NCBI GenBank assembly: GCA_014871385.1
Contig: CM026427.1
Coordinates: 3,588,366 to 3,652,365 of the forward strand
Length of the DNA stretch: 64,000 bases
Origin: Ceratodon purpureus
Taxonomy: Eukaryota; Streptophyta; Bryopsida; Pseudoditrichales; Ditrichaceae
Reading direction: 5' to 3'
The position numbers and the translations under genes are program-made. Positions 10,034 through 22,400 of this stretch are shown in pieces. Every line of letters starts with the position of its first letter. Within the stretch, counting starts at the first letter, position 1. The notes beneath the pieces are model-generated. The model ran no database searches, was not told the origin of the DNA, and worked only from the letters and a program-made list of their open reading frames with translations.

Positions 10034-12938
10034 GTTGGTAATTAGCCGATTCTCATGACGCTGGAAGCCTGCTCTTGCATGCCTGTTTATAGTGTTCTGT
10101 TATGGTGCCGCAATGAGGTGAAGGGACAAATGCAGACATGGCTCAACATTCTCTGAAACTCGTATCTAACGAGGTCGGCTAAACTCGGCCGGCTTTATTG
10201 GTTCTCGGATCGCTGAATTTTGTTGTATTTCAGTGGGCGTTTGAATCGTTGCCTAGCTGACGTGGTGGTGTCTACTATTTGTCACGGATGTGTCTGAATT
10301 GTCGAAGAGAGAAAAAAAAATCTTAGTCCAGGTTCCAGAGTTCATAAGGGTACAATGAGTTTTCACTGCCCACATGAAATGAACTCACATGGTTGTTTGA
10401 ACAATGGATCCACATGGTTGTTTGAGAAGAACCCATGTGGAGGGTAAGTGGGTGGTGTATCTGTGAGATGGTGAGGATGGGCCACTCATCATGTAGAGAT
10501 TGGGCACTCTGGGGTTTAGGGTTTGGTACAGCGTGGGTTATGGGGTTTTAGGGTTGGGGTTTCTGCTCCGATGCCGTCCAAAGAGATCTGCGCTGGCGAT
10601 GAATCAGGTTGCTACGTGCATTCATGAGCTAAGGGGCTTTGTACCTTAATAATGGACCTAGAGTTGGTTCAGTGTTGCAGTAAATGAAAATTCCATGATT
10701 CTGGTTGAGTCACCAGGGGGAGAGATGGGCTTGAACGCGGCGGCGTTCATTCTTTCACATGGTAATCTTTATGATTCATTCTCCCCAGATGTGCATTTAA
10801 TCACCTGGTTTGCGGCTCCAGGACTCGGTGATTCTGTGTCACATGGTGCACTTGAAGTGTACTAATCATCAGCTCTTGATTGCAGTGCCACTGTGCTGAA
10901 TGTTCAGAGTTCCAAAAATGATAGGTAACTATCAATGTGAAGGCATACCCCAGAGTTTGTAATACCGAATTCGTTGCTCTATCTGCTTCGAATATCGTCA
11001 TTGAATGGGTTGAGGTTGAGACTTTGGTAACCCAAAGCGACGATCATGGTACAGGTTTTTTTTCCAGAGATCAGGAACCTCTTCGCGAGTCATTGCCAAG
11101 GTCGTACCTTAATTGTTCTAACATTCACCTATATTTTTGCTTCAGAAAAGGGAAAAAGGAAAAAGAAAAAGAATTACAATATCGTATCCCAAGGTGTCGC
11201 GACGACGAGATCCAGCATGTAGCGGCACCCCAAGCACGTGCACCTCGTTGCAGTGGGCGTGGAGTGATGCACCACACTGTCATTCGCTGACAGCACTGCC
11301 TCTCTTCTTTACAATTGTCAACTGGCTCTGCGAACGCGTACGATAAAAACGGGAATCCACGGCCAACATTGGCTCTCAAGAAGAACACGCCGAGAATTGG
11401 GCTTCGGCACCAGACCAGATCACATTTTCGCTCCTGATCAGGCGCTGGGCGCTTGTAACTTTGTGCTAGTGGGCACTGTTCGTGTAGCCCCATTTCATCA
11501 GGTAGTGGGCATAGTAAGATTCTGTGTGTGCCACTCATAAATGTCGATGTGCAAATTGTTGCAATAAGTTAAGATTATGCGGCACCAGATGGGAGATCAT
11601 GGAACACATTCCCAGATTCCTTCCATGCTTTTAAACTGTACACATCCGCCTTCAAGAGCAGTACATGAATTTCATAAGAAATTCAAAATTTTTCACCCAA
11701 ACTGAATGACATCCCAGCTCAGTGACTTGCATTCTGCTGAAGGGAAGCTATCAACAGTTCAAAGCCTGACATGCCGAGACAATGGATGGACCATGACGTT
11801 AACTTTTAAGTACCATTTTACCACATGATCTACCATTTTGTGGAATTTGTGGTGGGCCGCAGCATCGACCAGTTTGAGGAGATTTTGTCTGCCTGCATTC
11901 ATCAGCCGTGACGATCCAATCTCCTTGTCTCGATAATATCATCAGAAATCAACTAATCTTCCAAATCGAGCTCGACCTCTTATTTCCACGTCTTGGAAGT
12001 TGGAACCACAACATTCGTACTCGAGATGAGCAACAGAAAGAACTCACAATTCGAACCTTTCGGTAACAGCTTCCAGGATAACTAAATCACCCTCATAATT
12101 AATTTACAAACTTTCAGTTTCTTACCAACCTCAAGGTGCATGGTCGACACGAATCCCCACAGCCGACCCATACGCATCCAGGTACAGTACATGTGAATGT
12201 ACCATGCAGGTGATGTCAAGAATGATTTAACTACACTTGGTTCGATCTTTCAGGTGGGGCGTCGTGCACTTGGATGGTAAACTGTGCACTGTAGAAGGAT
12301 ATGGGAAGAAGTTACTGGGATTGCTTTAACGGGTGAGAGTCAAAGGGGGGTGACAAGCTTGGCGCGGCAGGCCGTGCGCGAGGGGGCTGCGCAGCTGCGC
12401 AGGCTGGAGGGGCCCGCGCCATTGGCGACACAAAGAGATCCAAGCTTCGAGCGATCCTGCCAAATTGAAACATCATTGAAGAAGAAAGCCCAAACGTCAC
12501 CAATCCATACAAGCTTTGTCTCTTTGGCTCATCACAAGCGAAAGTACATCTCAGAAGGCGTGGTACTACGAATAGTTCTGACGCTAGAGTAGTAAGCTTT
12601 AGAACTGTGCAGACTAGGTTGCGTGGACTCCAGGTTTGAATCTGCTGTGCAGGTTGTTCGTGATTGTCAGTTCCAGGGCACGGAGGAGATCTACACAACT
12701 CCCGAAGTGGGCAGCATGAGAGGGAACTTCGGAGTGGACGAGAGGAGGATTTGTCAGGCAATGTCAAGCACTGGTCTAGCAGCCGGGGGTACTATTCAGA
12801 ACTTGATTCACTGCGACAGAACGGTTTAGTCTGGCTCACCGATCTCATTGCGAGAAGCGGGTGGTGGGAGAAGTGAGCGAGTCTTGTTGTGGATCAACAT
12901 AGGAAGAGGGTTGGCAGGCTGTTTACAAGGCAGCAGAA
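10034..12938. other. Upstream region of MIKC* gene 1, no gene supported
   Basis: This is mixed-composition DNA. Repeated GGGTTTAGGGTTT/TTAGGGTTGGGG (telo-box-like) pieces lie near 10510-10560, and a GC-rich island lies around 12350-12430. Several open frames overlap on both strands, but none resembles a known protein. The 500 bases before 12939 probably hold the leader of the MADS gene. Confidence 0.4.
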
Positions 12939-15900
12939 ATGGGGAGGGTGAAGTTGGAGATCAAGAAGATTGAGAATCCTACCAACAGGCAGGTGACGTA
13001 CTCCAAGAGACGCAATGGGCTTATCAAGAAGGCCTATGAGTTGTCAGTGCTGTGTGATATCGACGTCGCCCTCATCATGTTCTCGCCTTCGGGGAAACTC
13101 ACTCAGTACAGCAATTGCAGGTGTGGTTCTAGCTCGATGTGCTTGAGAGTGGCGCGTGTTGTTGCATATCGTAATGTTTCAGATAGATTGTCAACTGCTC
13201 AAGAGTACTTCCAGCAACGTAGATCTCGAGCATTCAACCTAAGGAAGTTGAACTATTAAAGTTCATCTTAGGTTACGGGAAACCTTTCGTCCACCAGGAA
13301 TGTAGCAACGTATCATTTGCAGTTTTCGCAATTTCAGTTAATTGCAGATCTTAACGTTACTTTGTGTCGTAACGGATACCCCATGCAGTATTGAAGACGT
13401 CATCTCTCGGTTCGCGAATTTGCCGATGCATGAGCGGAACAAAAGGTCTGTAATCGCAACTTCGCAAGCTTCCCCCGCCTCGTAATGTTTACTCATCGTT
13501 GATTGTTGGTTTGCTTCAGGTCTAGCAAGCTCACTTCATGAATGATTTTCTCTGTGTGGATGAACAGTTTTGAGGATATGCTTACGCGCTTCGCCAATTT
13601 TCACATGATTCATGATCGCACCAAGTATACTAGGTTCGTAGGCATTCTTCCTCTACGTTTTCCATCTAATTGAGCTTGATGACATCACAATGTGTACGCT
13701 CAGTTATAGTTATCTAATGGTTTGGGAGTAGTAGCACGTCTAATCTGATTGAGTGTGTACTGTCCCGCATGTGCAATTACGGACGTCATTGCAGGAAAAT
13801 CGAAAATCTGGAGGTCAGCCTCCATTCCGATTAATCTTCGTTTCAACGTTCATTGTAAAACCTTCCAACACTGACAGTGCCGGAGCTCACTAAGATAAAT
13901 TTGGGTTGTAGGGCTCTGGATTAGTAGGAACTTGGAATGACAGGCTTTGTGGTGATGTAAATGCAGTATTTGCACAAGTCCCTGAAGAAGTTGAATGGAG
14001 AGAGGGATCTTGCATCAAATCATCAACTTCTTTCAGGAAGGTTAGTGACCGTTTTCACTCAAGAAGTTGACATACGGAGTACTGTAACAGTGTTGATGTT
14101 CCCGAGCGATTCTTAGGTTTGTTGTAGGCAATTCGTTAGTACACATGATCATGAAATTTGTGGACTTGCTAATCGAGTTAGAGGTTTGTTGCATGTTTTC
14201 CGCACTGGGATGACAACAGCAAGAGTTACGAAGTTGGGGTACGTTCCATATGTCAGTGAATTTCAGGCTTAATCACTGCTGTTTTCTGCTGCGTACATCT
14301 CGGTTCCATTGATTTCTTCATATGCTTAATATGCTTTCGGGACCAGAGATGATATGATTAATGCTTGTCCTTCGAAATTTTCAAGCTGTCCATAATTTTT
14401 CCGAATCACATCTGATAATGTATGCTAGAAGCTGGTGTAGCTGATCAGTTTAGCTATGTTGTGAACAGTTACTACAAGAGGAGCTGAAAAAATCCCAACA
14501 GGAAAAAGAACTAGTACAACAGAGAGCTCGCTTGTATCTGGCGGATGAGCAACTTCTACATAGCATTGCTTCAGTTCAACAACTGTCCAATATGGAAACC
14601 GAGTTGGAGCAGGCACTCGAGCGAGTGCGTGCAAGGAAGGTGTGTTGTCGGTATCCTGAATTTATAACAAAGTTGAATTCCTCCTTACAATGTCAATACT
14701 GATTGTTCTTTTTGTGGTGGGGTTACCTCCATGCAGGCTTACGTGAGTAGTGCATACCAGGCTGCCAGTGCAGTGCAAAGACAGGTGCACTTTATTTGAT
14801 TGATATTTCACATGTTCGGAAATTCTGCTACGGCGTCCCATTGTACTAGCAAGTCAAATACATGGCACTCTAGTGTTGCCGCCGTCCTAACTTGAGAACC
14901 TGTTTCTTGTGCAGCAACATGAGTTTCTGGGCAACAGTTATCAACAGGTATAATTTATCCTGGGAGTGCACTCCTCTTGATGTTGGTCAGTCTAGATTAA
15001 CCTGGTGTTATTCTAAACATTTGTACACATTCTTGGACATGTTGATTATTTGCCTACTATTCCTCGGAAGGTTTTACTAGGCCTAATACTGTATACATGT
15101 AATATTCTGCGTCGTGCACAGATGATGGCATTACGTCAACAACAGCATTTACAGCAGCACCAACATCAGCAACATCAGCAACAGCAGCAGCAGCAGATGC
15201 AACAGCAGCAACAGCACCAGGGTAGTATGGCTGCAACGCAACAGCCATCCTTGCAGTGGAATATGCCTGAGCGGGCCGAAGCAACCCTTCAGGACTTTAT
15301 GGAATCGAACCCAAGTCAGGCAATCGTGCCTGCACAGATGACAAGGTTTGTAACTGGTGTATTCGTTAATATAGTTGAGCAAACATAGGCCTGCCTAAAT
15401 TCAATTGCTAATCGTCTTCCAGAATCATATATAGTGACTTAAACCTAGTTGATTGCAATGTTGGGCAGGGAAGTTGAAAGCAACAATGAAGCTGCAAGTC
15501 CTTCTGGTTTCTTCCTAGGCGCAGCATCGCAGGCCAATCTACATAATCTGGGTCAGATAGGCCAGCTTGTAGGTGCAAACCGCGGATTATCGATCCACGA
15601 GATGGGTTTGGAACAGCCTGGTGGTCAGTATGATGAGTCTCAGAAGAAGGCTAAACTTGAGGTGAATATGGGGTTTGCATCGTCAAGCAGCAGTGGAGCC
15701 GGTGCAGAAGAAACCGCGGAAACCTTCACCAACCAATCCGAACAAGGACATGGCAGCACCAGTGCTTCTAATTGGCACCAGGCCCACCATCATGCTCAGG
15801 CATACGCAAATTCTCAGTATTCAAATGGATTCTTCAATCAGGTAGTGTGACTGATCGTCTGCAATATGATCTGAATTATTGATCTAGAGTTCCATGTCTT

Positions 15901-16033
15901 GTTATCTGCGGCTTATGAGGTTACTGTAGGGCTCCCCACACAGTCTCGTAAATCCGAATATCAGTGGTTCAATTTTCGTGGTGAGCAGATCTCAATCTAG
16001 TATTGTTGGCAGAGTGCAGATGCGTGGAAATGA
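12939..16033 (+). CDS. MIKC*-type MADS-box transcription factor, gene 1 (428 aa, 12 exons)
   Basis: Exons: 12939-13120, 13389-13445, 13568-13633, 13795-13813, 13967-14040, 14220-14238, 14469-14639, 14737-14784, 14915-14947, 15122-15345, 15469-15841, 16013-16033. All phases join and total 1287 nt. Residues 1-60 are the MADS DNA-binding domain ([39 protein letters not shown]). The I region is split over several tiny exons, the known MIKC* hallmark. A K-like coiled coil follows ([20 protein letters not shown]), then a Gln-rich stretch and a Ser-rich tail ending in SADAWK. MIKC* factors act as nuclear dimers on CArG-type sites and in bryophytes are tied to gametophyte development; this is family knowledge. 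Exon 3 looks like a duplicate of exon 2. The exon at 14915-14947 ([11 protein letters not shown]) has no counterpart in gene 2. If the last intron is retained, the protein ends VV-stop at 15848-15850. Confidence 0.88.
13568..13633 (+). other. Duplicated I-region exon in MIKC* gene 1
   Basis: The 66-nt exon encodes [20 protein letters not shown] after a split Ser codon. The preceding 57-nt exon encodes [18 protein letters not shown]. Both are phase 2 to phase 2 and share the E-D-x-x-x-R-F-A-N-x-x-M-x pattern. Splice sites are GAACAG at the start and TACTAG|GTTCG at the end. Gene 2 has only the first of the pair. The two could be used together or as alternatives without breaking the frame. Confidence 0.65.
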
Positions 16034-17378
16034 TGCACATCGATAAATGACAGTAATGACGTTAGAGAGGTAGGCGCAAGCGTGGGAATTTCTGGAGGTC
16101 GATCTGATGAGCACAAATTAATGCTCTTATCGCTGGAGATTATTCGAAAAGCAATAGATACACCCCCGAGGAGTGAGGGTAATTTGACGAGGTTGGGATT
16201 ACAGCAGCTGTTCCGAAGGGTTAGTCAGTCCATGCCAAAGAGCCCACCGAAGAGCCTGGTTGATCAACTGCAAGGAGCGTCGGAGTACCTAAGGTAAAGT
16301 AGAGCTTCCAGGTTGGATGACCTTTGGGAATGATCGGAAATCAGTTTAGCACTAGGTTGAGGTACAAAGATAGTGTAAATGGTGACATTGCAGGTTCAAG
16401 ATGATGGTCAGTTAATCTCAGTAAGGAATGGGTTTGAAAATTTTGGTTGAGGGAGATCACCGAGTAGGCAGGAATCAGGATGGTGCCATAGCCTCGTTAA
16501 ATAGTAACTTGGATCTGTCTTTCGTCTGGCAATTGAAGATTGAACCCGACGTATAATAGTACCTCAGGATGTGTTGAAAGTTGGTGGTGCTGCCTCGGGA
16601 TGCAACCTTTCAACACATCCTCAACATGTATTGAAAGTTGGAGTGCATGCAACTAGATGCAACCTTTGTCTTGATGCTTCCGGGCTGGGAGTGTAGAGTT
16701 GTAGTAGTACTCCACTTGTACTGAGGAGACACTTGTATTGTAAAGGAGCTTTCAATTGAAATGTGACGTGGGCATCATCCATTATGACGACCTTCCTAGA
16801 TGTGCATGTCACATTTATGTTGGACATGTTATGACGTCTTTTGTTGGTTATTATATATCAAATATAATATCATTACAGTGCCAGACTATTCTCAGCTGGC
16901 TTTGAGGAATTCGAACAGCATTTACTGTGATGTCATTCATGTACGAATGACACACTGAACAGCACCATATTGCTTCTGTGATTCAAAGTTGAGATCACAT
17001 ACCGCAAAGTCTGTTCTTATGTTCACCACCTGTTGAAGGTTATCCCACCCGAGCATCGGTAATGAAGGTTGTGATGCAATACCATCTCTTTTCATCTACA
17101 GGAGAGTTCGTTACCGAAATATGTCCATTTGAAAACACAAAAGGAGTTTCCTAGGGAACTGTGTTCAAAGAGAATGTCAGCGTATATGCTTATTTTGCAA
17201 CGCCGAATCATTGCTGGAGATTCAAAAAATATTGATGAGCCCTATCTTTTGAGTGCCGGATTGGAAGACGTAAAGGCACCGGCAGAGATAATGGGTGAAG
17301 ACGGACCAACTTTTGACGCCCAGTGGCAACGTGTCTGAGACAAACAACGTTAAGTGCATGAAGTAAGTGGCGGCCCAC
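14711..17378 (+). repeat. Segmental duplication, parent copy A (MIKC* gene 1 exons 8-12 plus 3' flank)
   Basis: From TTTGTGGTGGGGTTACCTCC onward this block matches 22672-25321 almost base for base, including introns and 3' flank. It begins inside the intron before exon 8 and ends near the AAGTGCATGAAG segment. Copy A lacks about 217 bases present in copy B (around 24974-25191). Short imperfect repeats ending in GTGCC bound that segment in B, which suggests a deletion in A. Confidence 0.92.
16567..16620. repeat. Perfect-looking hairpin in the 3' flank of MIKC* gene 1
   Basis: GGATGTGTTGAAAGTTG pairs with CAACCTTTCAACACATCC across a 19-base loop; one G bulges. The hairpin is kept in copy B at 24306-24359. 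It may be a small foldback element or a transcript 3' structure. Confidence 0.55.
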
Positions 17379-19445
17379 ATTAATGTGCAATCCTTATGGG
17401 ATATGTGTATCTTGAGTTGAATGTGTGATCGTTTGAGATTTGGAGTGTGTGTGTAGGATGTCCGACTGGCAATTGGGTATTGGGTTCTAATTGGTTTTGT
17501 GGTGTTCCAGGTGCTGAAGGATTTGGGGCGCTGCGTGACTCTGCATGATATCAGTAACGTGGAGGGAGGTTCTGTGTTTCCCGGCGATGGTGCGCCTCAC
17601 TTTACGGTTCATTTCGGTCTTGAAACTTACGGTGTGTCGGCTCCGGTGCACAACTGAGAGCTTCGTAGAATAAATTACTTGGCAGTGGGGTTTAGGGTTT
17701 AAGGGTCAGGGGGTAGGGTTTAAGAAGAAGTGAAGTGTTTGTTTTGAGTTGCAGGCTGGTGCTTGTTTCAACTTGAAAACGTTAGTGTGAAGCTCAGTGC
17801 TGCAAAGCAAAGAAGGGATTGATTTTGTACAACAATTTCGTCTTTTGAAATTCGTCGATTTTTAGCCCCTGAATTGCTAATGTAATCTTGACGATGTTGA
17901 TCGAAATTTTATCTTGCTTGGCTTTCGATTGAAAATTTAGTTGGCACGCTGCTTTAACAGGTGAACTTTCGGTTGGTGATGTTTCGCCCTTTCGTTGGCG
18001 AGGTGTTGATAGCGAAATTGAAAAGATGTGACAAAGCAGGCCTCTACTGTACGTGGTCTCTCTTCCTTATATTCTGTTCGTAATAACTTGACTTGTGAAT
18101 ACTGTTGTGTGTAAGGTGAGTTTTGGTTGTTGTGTGGCAGCTCTATTATAGCACTTTTGCCGCCTTTGTTGCTTACTGGACCCTTTCCAAAACGACTGTG
18201 CAGTATCACTCGGTAGTTTTTTTGAGGACAGACACATTCCTGAGCATCTCCTGCAACAACCTTCAGTATTGTACAGTCTCGTACCCCTGCATTTTGAATT
18301 TAGCGTGTATCCATTCGACGTCCTGGATATGTGGGATTTAGAAAAAGGATTGTGTAGTTATCTAGGTACACTATTGACATATTTCAAACATTTTGCTCGG
18401 TAGATGCAATAATTGCATTTATGGCAAGTAGTTAACCGCTGTAATGTAAGAAGTAAAATTACCACTAGCTAGTTACTTTGCACATACGGTGTAGAGTACC
18501 AAGCGCTGATCATTCGACATCACCTGCCTGTTCAAATTCAGCACCAGCTTGTGTTTCCCATCATGATACGAAGGCTTGAAGCTTCCCACCTTGTGACAAA
18601 GGAGTACTACAAAGAACAGTACCCATGGTTCTGATTATGTGTGTGAGTGTTCTGTAGCTTGAGAGCAGAACAAGTAGCACCTCTGTAGTCTGACAGAGAA
18701 CGTATGTAAGTCCTTGTACAGGACTGTAAGGATGTCGATCCTGTTTCCAGTAATGCAATAGAGGCTTTAAGCAAAGTATTGTGTGATTTTCATTTGTGTT
18801 GGTAGTGTTTACCAAGTGTCATCTTGGTTGTTGTTTGCGTGTATTTTAGTTACCTTTAATATGTAACACGATTAGATGTCGTGCTAGGTAGATACTGATA
18901 TGTTTATGGACCTTGAGGAAGATGTGAGTTGCTCTCTACCGTATCATTTTTGTCTCTTTGAGATCATGAGTATGAGAAGCCGTGTTGGATGTCAGCTATA
19001 CCTTTATACTTTGATACTCATATGAGCCCACTTCGTCCTGGAATTGCTTGCAGGTTCGATTTCGAGTAGTACAAGTGAAGTATCCTCTAATTCCTCTCGA
19101 GCAAGAAAAAGCTGCGAGGCCTTTTGCTCCCATGACTGTCACGGTGTGCAATTCCGTTTCATCCTATGCCCTTTCTGCTAATGATACTGGTTTTGCGCTG
19201 CAGAGTTCTAAATTATCCCGCTGTTGTTTTAAACTTTCTAGACGTGTATTCTTGAATTGGACCTTCTGTTATCTATTTAGAACAAGCAAAATTTACCCCA
19301 AATTTGCAGACTTCATCTTCATGGCTCTGGTTTCTTGTGTTGTGTTTGACGTTTAAAATACAATTTTCCATGTTATGTCAATTAGCAAAAGTGTCTTGTT
19401 GTGAACTTGTGACATTGACAACTCTGTGCAGCGGGGATCCTTTCA
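17379..19445 (+). promoter_or_regulatory. 5' region of the EDM2-like gene, upstream exons unresolved
   Basis: A cluster of TAGGGTTT pieces at about 17688-17730 (telo-box-like) suggests a promoter or leader. Two stretches could be coding exons. 17511-17655 is open after TTCCAG. 19054-19140 is open after TTGCAG and reads RFRVVQVKYPLIPLEQEKAA. EDM2 proteins carry about 200 residues before their PHD region, so N-terminal exons are expected here. I could not join them in phase to 19446. Confidence 0.4.
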
Positions 19446-22400
19446 ATGACTTTTTGTGACCGCCTACGCAAGCAGCGCTCATTGATAGAACAGTATATTG
19501 ATTTAGATCTTGCCTTGAGAGAGGCCGATGAACGAAAGACTTTATTGTCTCTTTCTCGAGAGAAAGCAACTGGGAAGCGGGTGTTACTGCTCAACGATGG
19601 CAGCTCAGATGAAGACGATTATCCACCGGTGAAGAAGCCCAAAATGGATCACACAAGGTCAGAAGATGTGAGCATGCGTGAGTATGAGAGCGAAGAAGAG
19701 TTTTACGAAGATGAAGGGATGAGCGATGAAGGCGTTGAATCTGAAGATGAACTAGGGGATTCATTGTGTATTTTGTGTGATGATGGGGGTTATTTGCTTT
19801 GCTGTGATGGTCCATGTATGCGATCGTTTCATCCCCGTCGAATTGACGGCACCAATTCCCAGTGCGCGACCCTTGGCTTCCCAGACAAAGCGGATATGGA
19901 GGTATTTTATTTTATTTTTAAATTTTATTTGAAGCAAATGAACGGAATTCTTTGCACGGGGATTGTGTTTCATTTAAGCATCTTGGTTGTGCAGAATGTC
20001 AGGAGAGGTTGGTTTTGCACAAACTGCAAGACTAAAAAGCACCAATGCTACGTTTGTGAGGGGCTTGGTAGTTCTGATGCGGCTCTTGGACGAAAAAGAG
20101 AAGTTTTTGTATGCGATGTTGCATCTTGTGGTAAGTTTTTTCATCCTAGGTGTATTGCAAGCAAACTCAAGCCTGGTTCGGATGAAAGAGAAGCAAGGGA
20201 GGCATTAGCAAAGGACATTCGAGCTGGGGAGTCCTTCACTTGCCCACTGCACAGGTGTAAAAAGTGTGGAAAAGGTGAAGAAAAGAAGGAGAGGGACCTC
20301 AACCTTGCTACATGCAGACGGTGTCCAGCAGCCTGGCATGTAAAATGCCTGCCAAGGTGTATTTCAGCTCTTCCACCTTGACGGCTCCAATGAATGCGTT
20401 GGATAGTTTGTCACTCAGGTATGCAGCTGGTGCTTTTCATTTAATATATATCTCTGCATGTCGCATTATCCAGAACCTTGAGTTTTGGTGGCGATGAGGA
20501 GTCGCACTTCGAAGTTCGAGCTTGGTTACTTGATAAGCTGTTCATTGTTTACTGCACGTGAGTGGGCCTTTTCTTCCCTTCACTTGTAATATGATGTAAA
20601 TCTCACTTTCACAATTTGCATTTCCCGTTCATTTAATGTCTCCTTCTCTTTTCCCAGATTTTGTTGGGACGGTTCTGACGGTTTTCTTACTTTGCTCTAT
20701 TTGCAGAGATCATAAACTCTTGCCAGATCTAGGCACTCCAGCACGAAATCACATTAAGTTCAAGGAAAATAGCTCTGATTCAACGACAACCTTTAAAAAA
20801 CCTCAAAAGAAAGTCAGCACTGTAGGGCACGAACGACCTGACTTTAGGACCAAAGTATCTTCTTCTTCAGTATCGCAGATGCCATGTAGGGGTACAGACA
20901 CGGCAAGACTTGCGACTCAGGAACTGTCCGTAGAAGCTTACAAGAGGTATATTTAGTATTCCCTCTTTCTCAGCTCTTTTCGACTCGTGATTAAAGTAGT
21001 GCTTCGAGCGTGCTCTAACTTACAAATTGGTATTTTCCTTTTGCGGTGCAGGCTTGTTCGTGACATTGTTGGTAAGTCGCATCGAGCGATTACAGAAGAA
21101 TCTGTGAAGGCAAAACTTACCCTTCCTACAATTTATTCGCGGAGGGAATCCAATTGGATGCCGCAAGGAAGGTTTAATTCAATTTTGAACGGTGCAAGGG
21201 CTGCTATGGAGTGGTTGAAGCAAGGTGTCAATTGGGAAGATGCAAAGCTGAAATGTGCTCGAGATCAAGTTTTTGCTATTCATGCAGAAGAGGTAAACTC
21301 AACTGCCTTTTACCTGCATCAAGCTGTACATTTTACACTCGGTTTCATCATTAAGTTCCCGAGATATAAATTTCATCGTTTGTCTAGCTATGATACTTAA
21401 ATCTTGTCGTTTTGATATTTTTCAGAGTCATTTGAGAACTTTCCTCGCTCCGACCTTACATGGGAAGCGCTACACATCTTATGGGCGGCATTTCACAAAA
21501 GTTGAGAAGCTCAAAAAGGTATGAATGATTTACTCAAAAAGGTGACCACTTTTTATTAAGCCAGTCAATGTTTGCACAAACATCTCACATTGAAGGTTAC
21601 CTTCTGGCTGTGCAGGTGGTGGAAGTTCTTGAACCTCACATTCGGGATGGAGATACAGTATGAACTCTATCCTTCTCTCTTTCACTTTCAGTGCGCATTT
21701 CCAAATGTTTGCACTAATGAATCCCCAGTGTTTTTAAACGTGTTTATTGATGTCTCAGATTGTGGATTTTAGCTGCGGAGATAATACTTTTGCCCGGCTG
21801 CTGCTCGACGCACTCTCAAATTCTGAGAAGTCTAAGTGCCAGTTCAAGAATTTTGATATCTTTACACCAAAGGATACCTTCGGATTTGAGCGGAGGGACT
21901 GGTTAAGCGTTCGTGTAAATGAATGTGGACCTGGTGACAATTTGGTGATAGGGTTGAACCCTCCATTCATGTATACAGACGTGTTCATTAACCACGCTCT
22001 GAGCATGAATCCGAGAGTGCTTGTTTTCATTATTCCCCCACTGAAGAAACCATTACCACATTATGGTTTTGAATGTGTATTGGATGATCCGACGACTATG
22101 GCTGAAAAGTCATTCTATCTGCCCGGCAGCGTGCATGGCTTAAATGACGATCATATGGAGCAAGGCAACCACGTGGCTCCGCACCTCTATATTTTTGTGC
22201 GAGCTGCAACTTTTGGGGGGTCGAATTCGCTTTCAACAGTGAGTCCGCCCTGGATGGTGAATTCGTCTTTGTCAACAAATCCTAGCCAGCAACTCCATAA
22301 GAGTGAGAAGCGTGTGAATCCTGCAACGCCCACACCCGAATCAGATCCCACAGCAAACCTTTTCATTCGAGGGAAGAGATCATGGGATCCAAGACGGCCT

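Noticed and set aside
15057-15382. Minus-strand Leu/Ala/Val-rich frames opposite the MADS Gln-rich exon
   Set aside because: They are shadows of the CAG-repeat exon of MIKC* gene 1.
17685-17730. Interstitial telomere repeat
   Set aside because: There are only a few irregular TTTAGGG-like units, more like plant telo-box promoter motifs than a telomeric array.
20312-20497. Frame continuing KVYFSSSTLTAPMNALDSLSLR after the EDM2-like PHD exon
   Set aside because: The family sequence resumes after a normal intron (20357-20473) as LSFGGDEESHFEVRAWLLDK, so the read-through is intronic.
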